Positions 44,731-55,181 of a stretch of 64,000 bases of DNA are shown piece by piece. Under the pieces are notes generated by a model. It did no database searches, was not told the DNA's origin, and was given only the letters and a program-made list of their open reading frames with translations. The DNA comes from Prosopocoilus inquinatus (taxonomy: Eukaryota; Arthropoda; Insecta; Coleoptera; Lucanidae). The first letter of the stretch is position 1, and each line of letters begins with the position of its first letter. The DNA lies in assembly GCA_036172665.1 (NCBI GenBank), contig CM069877.1:16889001-16953000 (forward strand), written 5' to 3'. The translations under genes and the position numbers were made by a program.

Positions 44731-46779
44731 AATGAAAGTACAACGCGTTTAGTATATTTATCTCTTTCTATCCCGTCGCTAGACTGACGTGCAGTAAAAT
44801 GAATAGTCGGAACTATTCGTTCAAGAAACTTCTCTGACTGGATGTTATTTTAAATTTCGTTTTTATATGTACGAATAACAGTTTGGTTATTCCGTGGTCA
44901 TTCCATAATAAATTTGAATTAATTTAAATGTTGTAGGTATTATTATTATCGTATTATCGCTATGGATGTTCCGCATATTATATGTAAGTACTTTAATATA
45001 AATGCCATCCTTACAATGAAGTGAACACGATTGAGTAGAAATATCTTCGGGCACACCACTGCCAAAATTACATATTTTAATTAACGATAAAACACAAGGT
45101 CACTTACTTCATTATTTGTTTAACTTGGTATGAAATGACAATCAGAAATGGTTGTGTGGCAGCAATTTTAAAAATGTGTAAAAAGTTTGGGTATGTCAGG
45201 ATAATGTTGATTTAAAAAATTTGTTAACTATGACTAGCATAAAAATACGAATGTCTAAAAAGCATATAAATAACTGTATAAATTTAAAAATTTAAAAATT
45301 TCTTAATAATAAAGACGCGTTAACTGTACATACTACATCAATCTCTTAAATTAAATATACAGGGTGGTTTATTATAGCTCACCGACAAGCTTTGCTATAT
45401 GAAAGTTCATGGAATTTTAAGAAAGAAAAAATTGTTTGGACATTTGCTATGTTATTTTAGTTGAAGATTTAATTTTGATTATAAATGATAAGTTTTTGAC
45501 TTTGCTGAGATGAAGGCATCTCTTAAGCCTAGCAAAAGGTGAACACATCGTAAGCCAAAATGGTCATCTTCGGCCAAGAGGTCTTCAAGCATCACGACAA
45601 CAAGAAACACATTCGCGGTAACAAAACAAAACATGTACGGAGATTATTGTATGATATCTGTAAAGGGAATTTATTTAGGAACATTTAAAAAATTTCATAA
45701 GTCGGTGGCAACAGTAATAAGGAAGTAGTTTTTTGTGAAAAGCAATAAAACTCAATTAACAAAAAAGTGTTTACTAGAAATTGGGAATGACGCGCTCTAA
45801 GGATAGTCAGAATATGAGAGGGAGGTGTTTTTCTTGTATGATCTGTATTAGGGGATGAAGTGATTTTCGAATGAAGTCACAAAATACCAGCAAGCAATCC
45901 GCGTCGGGTATTATCGAAGAAAGTCATTTAAAAACGGAAGTATAGTGTCCAGGTTATCATTGAATTAAAAATATGAACGAGTGCATGCGTGTACATTAAT
46001 AATAAAGTGCAGATGGGACAAAAGCCGTAAGATGAACAAAAATATTAACATACCGTCGGGAACTATTTAAATCACTTATCAATTTTAATAAATGATTGTT
46101 CAAATAAATTTAACGTTAAATGTCAAGACAAATAATAAACATTTTAAGGAAAGCTAACGTATCAGTATCGCAAAAATAAATATCAAACAATTAATAACTC
46201 CATTGCAGGAACTTAGTTTGTTATAACCCGTTTAAAAGAAAGAAATACATTTCATTTATTGTTCCAAAATTAAAAATTTGTTAAATAAACCCATAGAAGA
46301 AAATAAACGATTTTAATTTGTTCTGAATTTCATTCAAAATTATATTTGAGCTTTTATTTATAACAATTAGAAAAGAACCCACAAGATTGTTATAAACAAC
46401 AAACAGAAAGGTCACGACCCTGGACCTCTAAGAGTTGCATGTTAACAAAAATTTATATGCGTTATTACAAACAAAAATTGTTGCACGAAAAATAACAATA
46501 ACGTAGCAATATGTTCCGATTATCAAAATCACTTAAATATATAAGGCTTACGTATACACCTAACTATTTCTTCTTCATTGTGTCGCCTACCCTGGATCAT
46601 TAGCTACGAGCCGCCACTGCCAAAACGTTATTTAAATAATTCCTAACCTAACTCAAATGTTTACTTGAAACTTAACTAAATTCTAACAATAATTCAAAAT
46701 TAAATATTACTCTTGTTTTACTTTAAACAAATCAAAATCTTTTTTTCTTAACCTAAAAACAATCAAAATGTTTCACTAA
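44731..46779. other. AT-rich DNA, no gene
   Basis: No coding region. The phrase tacagggtggtttattatag at 45359 is a transposon-like end without a partner. Confidence 0.35.
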
Positions 46780-46890
46780 TGCCCGATTTTTTTCACCTCT
46801 TGATAAATTTATCTGCCAGGTAATATCCTCGGAAACTATTATCGATTCAATGGTTTCCAAGGATAATACCTGACAGATAAATTTATCAGT
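46780..46890. mobile_element. Palindromic MITE, Harbinger-like, copy 2
   Basis: The same family as 5152-5279, in opposite orientation. It starts tgcccgatttttttcacctc, then ttgataaatttatctgccag, and its arms are joined through attatcgattcaatgg. TAA precedes it. The right end is degraded. Confidence 0.65.
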
Positions 46891-47278
46891 CATAAAACTG
46901 ATTTTTCTCGCCGTAGGTGACTTTGTTCCGCTCAAATGTTGAATCGCCAAAAGATTGCCTGGACAACTCGTGCACCGGTGAGTTCATTTAGACCTCGGCC
47001 TCCTTTTAACTTTTGTTTTGTTTTGTTTAAAACACGGTGTAACTGTCTGTCTTCTTAGGCACCAATTGTTTTTTTCACTTCCGGAACTAAATTTCCCGCA
47101 CTAACACAAGTTCAGCGTGGAAGTGTCCTTTTGAGAGTTTCAGAAATTGCAGTTCACTACCGTACTGTTCGAATAAGAGTACCAGGTATTTTCAAACGTT
47201 TATTATAGTTTATTACAATATTTTTTTATTGACCGTAAACTCTTTTCTTGTGACAAAATTATAATAAACAAATCGCAA

Positions 47279-47401
47279 AAACAGTTACTTAATGAAAAAT
47301 AGTGTATTAATGACTTCTATGAATACATCGTTTTTTTTTTTAAACAGTTACTTAATGAAAAAGAGTGTAATAATGACGTCTATTAATATATCGTTTTTTA
47401 A
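47279..47401. repeat. 62 bp tandem duplication
   Basis: Two adjacent units share aacagttacttaatgaaaaa, then gagtgt/tagtgt and aatgac, and end atcgttttt. They differ at about six positions. Confidence 0.75.
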
Positions 47402-48423
47402 ACAAAATAATTAATTTATATCGAAATTAATAAACGGTCAACGAAAAAAACAAATGAAACATAACTTATTTGCGGTTTCTGAAACGATACATAATTTTAC
47501 ATACAAACTCAAGATAAATTTACCATAACTTCTAAAAACCGTTTCTCAAAACTTTATCTGTAGGTAAAGTGTATACGTCGTAACGTAACCAATTTATACT
47601 TTTCATAATGTTATCTGTCGCGAAAAATTTATACTTACCTCAAGTTATTTATCGTTTCAGAAACCGGGCATTAGTTCCTTTCTTTAATTAAACTCAATTT
47701 TTTTCGAGGTTTTCTTTAAACTTAAATATCACAGCAATATGTAGGGTCCATGAATGAAAACGGAAATTGGTTCGTATTTTTTTAAAACGCAATGATCGGA
47801 CGACGATTTTCAAAATGGAAGGAAAATATCTATCACTTCTCTATTTAAACTTTTCCCTAATGTAAAAAATAAAAGAGATGTGGTTGTGGGAAGTTTCATG
47901 TGTTGAGTTTTCTTAAAAAATTGTGTTCTAAATGTGAAATAAGATCATATTTTTAATTGTACTAGCGGTCAAGCGTGGCGAGGTCGATTCGTCTTGTTAG
48001 GCAAACTGCATGGGTGCAATTTGGCGCGAGAAATAAAGCACTCGGAGGCATTTTCCGACTTAACGAGCGGCGTAGAAAGCAGAAAAAGCATTTTAAATTT
48101 TTCAAGGGCTGAAAGCCCGGGTGCCTTGTATAGGTCGATTCGTAACGCTGTTATCAGGGTCGCAACTTACGAATTCACTCACGGCGGATTCGTGAGTCCA
48201 GTGCAATGACTACATTTGCATAATCCCCTTAGTCGCCGTCGCCATCATGGAAATGTGTGTTTATTTATTACCGGAGAGCTTCATCTACATGTTCGCTCCT
48301 AGAGAGAATGTAATTTGTTCCGGAATGTATTTTGGAACGCGACTGTCACGCTACTTATGCATTGTAAACAAAGGTTGAAACAGAAACGTACATATGTACA
48401 TTTGTTATAACTATAATATTTAA

Positions 48424-48654
48424 CAGATAAAATAGCGACATCTTACTATCGCTTTTTGACCTGACATTGCAGTAGGGTAACAAATTGAAGCGGGATTTAC
48501 ATCAAATGCGAATAAATTGGGCAAGTCGTTTTTGTTTGCAGCGGGAATGTCGAGCTACGTCTCTGCTGAAGAAGCCCCAAGCAGGGCTGAAACAGCTGTC
48601 CAGAGGCTGTTCGAGGTTCTCGCTGCAATCAAAAACGATTTGCACAAAATTTTT
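48424..48654 (+). mobile_element. Hammerhead-ribozyme short element, copy 4 (shortest)
   Basis: A 231 bp copy with the 13 bp duplication ctataatatttaa (48411-48423 and 48655-48667). It begins cagataaaatagcgacatct, as the others do, with about 78 bp of inverted 5' sequence, then joins the monomer at aaatgcgaataaattgggc. The ribozyme hairpin spans 48521-48643. It is the best preserved in the catalytic core. Confidence 0.88.
48550..48614 (+). ncRNA. Type I hammerhead ribozyme, copy 4
   Basis: tcgag (48550-48554), ctctg (48561-48565), CTGAAGA (48566-48572), stem II AGCCC/GGGCT (48573-48588), GAAA (48589-48592), stem III ACAG/CTGT, cleavage after C48600, cagag (48601-48605), and ttcga (48610-48614, one G-U with the outer strand). 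All invariant nucleotides are present. It is the best candidate for a self-cleaving RNA in this window. Confidence 0.88.
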
Positions 48655-49245
48655 CTATAATATTTAAATGACGTACACACATTTCTAGGTCGCACCAACA
48701 GGGAAAAAAAGAAGGCACGGTGCCTTTGCATGACTAAAATAAAAAACGAGGAATTTCTTGCTTTGATTTGCGCAAAAACGAACGTAAATTCCGATAGATA
48801 TAAATTCGTTAGTGGATCGGAACCAAATCGAAAAGTCAAAGAGATAGATGCATGCAAAATTCATTGAAAACTGCAGCGCGGCCCTGTCCCCGGCCGTAAA
48901 TAAGCGCGGTTCGATCTGAAATTTCACAGAAAAAGACCGGCAACAACAACACCATCAACATTTTTGATTGCGTTAAATCCGCCATGAAAATGGCGGCCCG
49001 CGCTTCATGTAAAACAGCACATAATTGGAGATTTGTATTCGCCGATGCTTTTCACTTCACGCAAATTAATATGAAAATGCGAGAGCGCCAGTCGGCTCAG
49101 AGATGAACTTGTAAATGGTCCTCGTTGCGGATCGCTTTGTGTTCGAAACAATAAAATGGGAGCGAACTCCTGTGATATGCAAAAAGGTTAAACGCACTTT
49201 CGTAGGCCCGGAAGAAAAAAATGATGTTTGAAGCGTTTTGATTAT

Positions 49246-49370
49246 ACAGGGTGATTCAGAATAAGTGTCCAACCCATTACGAGCGTATTCGCTAAGACCA
49301 TGCAAGAAATAAATCTAGACATTTCAAAAATCAACACTTTTGAATCCAAAATGGAAGTCTTGATTAATTT
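49246..49370 (+). repeat. Left-end fragment of the 55.2 kb TIR family
   Basis: cagggtgattcagaataagt, then gtccaacccattac and a diverged continuation (ggtcatgcaag/accatgcaag; gacatttcgaaaatcaac/gacatttcaaaaatcaac), aligns with 55182-55285. No right end is nearby. Confidence 0.6.
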
Positions 49371-49379
49371 CTTACGTAT

Positions 49380-51420
49380 ACATACACAAGTTCGAAATCG
49401 AATGAATGAATTACCTATTATTCTTTTTTCCGCGGAAAGCCATAAATAAAAACGTTTTACACTTTGACTTCAACGTAAACGCTAGTGCTTTGTTCTATAT
49501 CATGCGAGTTCATTGCTCTTGTGACGTAGCACAGCTGTACTAATGCCCATCAACCAACGTATATCTGAATCTTCAACGCATTTTATCTCAAAAACTATGG
49601 ATATTATGTATTATGTGTACTAATATCTGTTTTTTATTTATTTATCATCAAGTAGGTCGTGATTTTATTTTATTAGGTTGGCTATTTCAGTAAAATTAGA
49701 CAAATTAATTTCATGTCATTATAACATATGCCAAAACGTGACACTTCAAATCAGATAGTTCAACCGGTGTTGTCAACCATTTTTGATGGTTTTACAAGGT
49801 TTCTTAGTTACTAATAGGAATAGAAGAAAACCATTTTCGCTACTTTTTGAAGAAAAACTCAGTGGAGAAAACAAAAGTTAGTTATCTCGATTCGCTCGGG
49901 AAATATCGGCCGAAAGCGAATTTTTCCGAAAAAATATTTTTCACAATATCTCAGTTGTTTGACAAAATAATTTGAAAATTCAAAAACAATTTATTCAGAA
50001 ATTAATATAGATTTCGGTGACGTTATTGCCTTTTGTTAAAAAACTGCGTCAGTTCTGCGAAACAGACTATAACTTTCTAATTTTAAATAGAAACCGTTGT
50101 TGGCTATGACACAAATAAATTGCTTGTTTAATGAGGTTTTCAAAAATATAAAGTTTGATATAATTATTTTTATAAATAACAAAGATACTAATTTTCATTA
50201 TTTTGCAGTACCCATCAAGCTATCTATAACGATAGAAACAAAAGAAAATTCAGTTATTTTCCTCAAAAATCTATTATTAGAATAAATAATACAGGTAATT
50301 AAATTTAACAAAATAAATATCTAATGATGTTAGAGAACTCATAAAACTACAAGTAATGTAAATATGGATTAACTGTCAATGCAGTGTTGGAGAATTATAT
50401 GTTGTATGTTCCTTTGAAATTATTAAATCTTAAATTTTACATTACCAAAAATTCTTAGATATCTTTATTTCACTTCTATCCGCGATTACATTTATTAATA
50501 TACAAAAGTTCTTGAATACATTATTAAACTTAAGAAATATCCGACAATTCAATAAATTCTTAAAGAAATGCATTAATTTATACAATTTAAAATTTATAGA
50601 AATCTCTTAACTATTCACATTAATAATTAAAGAAATGTTCAAATAGAGTTCATTCATTTTTACATACTTGTGGTTTTCTGTCAGTCTCTGATAGATATAA
50701 GAGGATATTTATATATTGAATTAAATTAGCTGTTTTATTTAACAATAATTGATTTTTGGGGAAAACAATTGAACTAATTTTTTTGTTTTTGGCGTCGTGG
50801 ATGGCTTGTTAGCTACTGGAAAACAAAAAATTATTAGAATCTATATTATTTATAAAAATAATTATATCAAACTTTATATTTTTGAAAACCTCATTAAACA
50901 AGAAATTTATTTGTGTCATGGCCAACTGCGGTTTCGATTTAAAATTAAAAAGTTACAGTCTGTTTTGCAGAATTGATGCAATTTCTACAAAAGATAATGA
51001 TGTCGGTGAAATCAACGTTAATTTCTGAATAAAATAATTTTCGACTTTTCAAAATATCTTGTCAAACAACTGAGATATTGTGAAAAATAATTTTTTGGAA
51101 AAATTCGTTTTCGGCCGATATTTCCCGAACGAATCGAGATAACTAACTTTTGTTTCTGCACTGAGTTTTTCTTGAAAAAGTAGCATTGGGTCGCGAAAGC
51201 GGTTATCTTCTATTCCTATAAATGACTAAGAAACCCTGTAAAACCATAAAAAATGGACCACACGGTACATACACAAGTCCGAAATTCGTATGAATGAATT
51301 GCGTATTATACTTTTTTTTCGCGGAAAGCCATAAATAAAAACGTTTTGCAATTTCATAACATATGCCAAAATGTGACACTTCAAATCAGATAGATCAACA
51401 GGTGTTGTCAATTCTCAACT
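49380..51420. repeat. Large imperfect inverted repeat with flanking direct copies
   Basis: Arms of about 390 bp (about 49780-50170 and 50860-51250) are inverted copies. Shared words include tttacaaggtttcttag/ctaagaaaccctgtaaa, atcggccgaaagcgaatttt, and tgtttaatgaggttttcaaa. The spacer (about 690 bp) has no recognisable gene. Outside the arms, aagccataaataaaaacgtt, and cacttcaaatcagatag further on, occur in direct orientation on both sides (49439-49780 and 51322-51410). This may be a foldback-type transposon or a rearranged duplication. Confidence 0.65.
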
Positions 51421-51677
51421 TAAAAAAAAATACGTTAGTATGTACAGGGTTAGTTTTATAAATGAGAAGCCCCCTTTATTATTTTAATTATTAACAAATA
51501 CAAGAAACTAAAAATATGGCCTCATACAGTTTTTTATGTAGATTTTATACATGCCAACAGTTCAGCAGTAGCGTGTTCTACCCACAGGGCCAGCGAATTC
51601 ATTTTTTAAACGGAGCGCTGTATATTTTGACATATTTGGATTCTCTGAGTTATTCTGAATGCACATATATGTATATA

Positions 51678-51943
51678 TACATATTGTGTAATTGAATCAT
51701 TCGTTTTTGTGTTATCCGTCCAAAAATTATAGGAGTTTTAAGGTAATGGGACACAAACACAAATTAAAATATTGTTAAATATCATTAAATGACATTTCTG
51801 CTTGTTGTTTAATAAATTTTTCCTAATAAACATCAAGCAGAAATGGTATTTAACAAGATTCTAATTTATTTTTGTTTCCTATTACCTCAAAACTTTTATA
51901 ATTTTTTGACGGATAACACAAAAACGAATAATCCAATTACACA

Positions 51944-51950
<7 letters not shown>
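51678..51950. mobile_element. Palindromic MITE, arms of about 125 bp
   Basis: The left arm starts tacatattgtgtaattgaat, and the right arm ends with its complement (aattacacaatatgta). Both contain a ttttgtgttatccgtc-type stretch and the aagcagaaatg/catttctgctt pair, centred near 51812. No open frame. Confidence 0.75.

Positions 51951-51980
<30 letters not shown>
51944..51980. repeat. (TA)n microsatellite
   Basis: A nearly pure TA run at the junction between the palindromic MITE and the PLE-type inverted pair. Confidence 0.85.
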
Positions 51981-51983
<3 letters not shown>

Positions 51984-52042
51984 TGTAGTATTCTTCCGGG
52001 TGGTCCTCCGCGTTGGGTTCTCTAAAGAACTATTTGTCTTCT

Positions 52043-52082
52043 GACAACGTTTCGGCAAGGTCTCACTTGCCATCTTCAGGTC
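52043..52082 (-). ncRNA. Hammerhead-like motif, left arm
   Basis: The minus strand reads GAC, CTGAAGA (52079-52073), stem II GGCAAG/CTTGCC, GAAA, minimal stem III AC/GT, T, then GTC, which pairs with GAC as a 3 bp stem I. The core is intact and stem I is short. It is the same as the right-arm motif. Confidence 0.55.
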
Positions 52083-52387
52083 TTCGCTGCTGCTTGCCTG
52101 CTTCTGCTCCTCGTCGTTACTCGAGTCACAGTGGCTTCTGGTCGCGCTGGTGGTGGTTTAAGTACCGTGTTGCGGTCACGCGTCGTTACGCTTGGTGGTT
52201 TTTCCGCTTGACTTCTTGTTGTTGGTTGATTGGGTCGTGCCTGTTGACTGCTTTCTCCTAATCCTGATTAGGAGAAAGCAGTCAACAGGCGTGACCGCAA
52301 CACGGTACTTAAACCACCACCAGCGCGACCAGAAGCCACTGTGACTCGAGTAACGACGAGGAGCAGAAGCAGGCAAGCAGCAGCGAA

Positions 52388-52427
52388 GACCTGAAGATGG
52401 CAAGTGAGACCTTGCCGAAACGTTGTC
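52388..52427 (+). ncRNA. Hammerhead-like motif, right arm
   Basis: GAC (52388-52390), CTGAAGA (52391-52397), stem II GGCAAG/CTTGCC (52399-52416) around TGAGAC, GAAA (52417-52420), stem III AC/GT, T, GTC (52425-52427). This is the short-stem form reported for Penelope-like elements. With a 2 bp stem III it would need a dimer. Confidence 0.55.
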
Positions 52428-52516
52428 AGAAGACAAATAGTTCTTTAGAGAACCCAACGCGGAGGACCACCCGGAAGAATACTACAGCATTCAACACCCG
52501 CGGAAGCCTACGGATT

Positions 52517-52518
<2 letters not shown>

Positions 52519-52558
<40 letters not shown>
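52519..52558. repeat. (AT)n microsatellite
   Basis: A pure AT run on the right side of the PLE-type inverted pair, matching the TA run on its left. Confidence 0.85.
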
Positions 52559-52560
<2 letters not shown>

Positions 52561-52746
52561 GATTCCATTTAAAAAAAACGAAAATTTTTTCGCTCACTCT
52601 GTGTATAGATAAGGTTACTGCTGAATTGTTAGCAGGAATAAAATCTACATAAAAAACCGTGTAAGGCTGTATTTTTAGTTTCTTGTATTCGTTAATAATT
52701 AAAATAATAAAGGGAGAGGGGTCTCATTTATAAAACTAACCCCGTA

Positions 52747-54879
52747 CAGTTAATTTGTTATGTAAATAATTAATTATTTTATGCCAAAATAGTTAAAATT
52801 TTAAGACGCGAGATGAAAATTGCTAAACAGAAAGCATTTGTAAGGTACAGCTGCGGAAACATAAAGCGGGACAAGTCTTATAACGAAATTTCCGATTATT
52901 TTGATAGTGAAGTTTCCTTGGTGGCGGTCGTGACCCTTCTAATTAATTTATTACCGTCAGTGAACGTTAGAATTAACTTGTCAAATTGAATTCTTAAGAA
53001 TGTATCGTCTTTCAAAGGGAAATGTAAGTGAACATCTTCGATCAGTGAATCAAATGGAATTAATGAAGCTTTGGGAAGAACTATGTGACATTTTGTATGT
53101 GAAATATGTATATTACAAATCTTAATTCAATCAATCTCCGGACATTTGCATTCAATAATTTAATCGAAAGGCTGCATGACTGTTATTTTGTTTCATTTTA
53201 TTTCGCGTGGAAATAATTCTAAGTAAAATAAAAACTAACTATTACACTAGTATGATTTATTTGTATGAGCTATTTGTTCGTTATAATTTTTAATTGTAAA
53301 CGGAATGATTAATCATTTTACTTAATGTGAAGGTTGATAAATTACCATAGTTACCGAAATTTAGAAGTAAGGTTTAAACTAACGAAAGTTTACTGTCCCG
53401 CTTTCTATTTTCCCAACTGTACCAAACGGATAGGCCGGATTTGGGGAAAATGGAAATTATTGAAATATTAGAGGAAATTTTTGCACTGATTACAATATTT
53501 ATATATTTCAAATTTTTAAGCGTACTTTCATTTAGAAATACTTATTGTAGGTGTCACAAAAGTTTATAAGGGATTGATGAAAAAACGAAACGTATTGAAA
53601 AGTTCCTCTGGCAAGCGTACTGTTACGGACAAAATTTTTAAATTACATGCTTAGAAAAGATTTGCAACGACTAATTTAGCAACATAATTCGATAAATGAA
53701 TATTTTGCTTTGAACAAATTACTTACAGATGCACGGGAGACATTAGAATTGAATGTGAGCAGATCAACCTAAAAATTATTAAATCTATAAGATAGGGTTA
53801 TAAGCACAAAAAGGTTAGCGGACTTACGGAATTACTTTTTTGAACAAACTCTTACAGTTTCAAACATTGCAACACTGCTGCTTCATTCGCAGTAACCATA
53901 AACTCAAAATCAAAATGACTTTCATTGTCGAAGTTTAGTTACTTGCATAAGTACCACTTTTTCCCTAAACTTTCACGGCATACTTCGATGGTAAATAAAT
54001 AAAAAACAGATATTATTATCGAACACTTATTTTAAATCACTCAGTACATCGATAACAAAAAAAGAATCCCTCGATAAAACCTTCAAAGGAAAGTTAAAAA
54101 TTGATTACTTCCAGACCGCCTTCTTTTGGTTAGAACAGAAAGATTCTGTTATAGCATCGCCAACTCCATTCATACAAATTGTAAGAATTTTTTTTCCGTC
54201 TAAACATACTAGAGTGCCTGGTAAAATATTTGGAGTGAAAACCACAGTGTGAATGTTCAGAAACATTTTACGCTGTCAATAAAATTCATACGAAACAACT
54301 CTGTATTCATTCTACAGACAAAGTTGATTATATTCTACTTTGATTAGAGTATCGTATCTTAATTAACCATCGTGGGGCAATCGTACATACGTGTAGTATA
54401 GTGCGGAGAATGTTGATTAAGAAAGAATGCGTTTATTTGATAAAATGTTATGGAAATGGTAATGTCTCCTCCTAAAAATGTGAGATTGATCTTTTTCATT
54501 CATTTTCCCGAGACAATGACGTCACGTAAACAAATCCGATTTCTTTAAAAAATTGATGAAATCGGTTCAGTATTGGATTTGAAGGGGTCGAAGAAAATAT
54601 TATCAACGGTAAACTCCATTATAGAAAAACTCTTCAAAAATGCATACGTAATTTTGAGGCACTCTGTATTTCAAAATTCTAACTTGAGTAGGGCTTCTGA
54701 CGTTTTCAGAGAAGAATGTTCTTACACACAATGCAAATCAATAACAATAAAGTGGAGTAAAGTAACAATAAATTCACTTATTTGAATATTTTAGACACCT
54801 CTTAGTTAAGAAATTTAAATGTACGCGTGATTTTTGAAGTTGTTTAGATAGTAAACTTAAAAGAATACGTGTTTTACCT
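52747..54879. other. AT-rich DNA, no gene
   Basis: No coding region, RNA gene or delimited element that I can support. Confidence 0.4.
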
Positions 54880-55075
54880 AAAATTAATAATGAAAACGTT
54901 ACTTTGTTACATAAATTTAAGATTTTCTGACTTTTTGACTGTAAATCAAAATCTAAAATTTAAGCATTGTTTCTGAAGTTTCTCGAGAAGAAAAACGTTT
55001 TATAAAGAATAACTTTTTTGCGTAAAGTTGATATTAATAAAGTTTTTCCTCTTGTCAAGTCGATCCGTGGACATA
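54880..55075 (+). repeat. Right-end fragment of the foldback family
   Basis: gtttctgaagtttctcgaga, then a ttttataaagaataac-type stretch and gatccgtggacata, aligns with the right TIR of 34283-35052 (gtttctctaaagtttcttgg; aatccgtggacaca). Confidence 0.5.
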
Positions 55076-55181
55076 TTTTATATCGTGAAGCATTATTCCA
55101 GTTGTAACGTGGCTGGCAGAAATGTCATTGAACTCCGTGCATAATTATGGAAAATACCCTGGATTGTTTATGGAAATTATA

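Larger units (their letters stand above)
51981..52499. repeat. Inverted pair of PLE-type terminal units
   Basis: A near-perfect palindrome centred near 52263. The left arm (about 282 bp) has about 60 bp (52180-52240) that the right arm (about 237 bp) lacks. Otherwise the arms are almost identical, so the duplication is recent or maintained by conversion. Each arm carries a hammerhead-like motif. The long frames on both strands here are mirror images created by the palindrome, not genes. Confidence 0.75.
51445..52744. mobile_element. TIR element carrying nested insertions
   Basis: 1300 bp between TA dinucleotides (51443-51444 and 52745-52746). The TIRs are about 125 bp (51445-51570 and 52614-52744), starting cagggttagttttataaatg on the left and cggggttagttttataaatg, reversed, on the right. 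Its interior holds a palindromic MITE (51678-51950), AT microsatellites and an inverted pair of PLE-type units (51981-52499). It has no transposase. Confidence 0.7.

Noticed and set aside
52013..52457. Matching long frames on both strands
   Set aside because: They are mirror images produced by the palindrome of PLE-type units.
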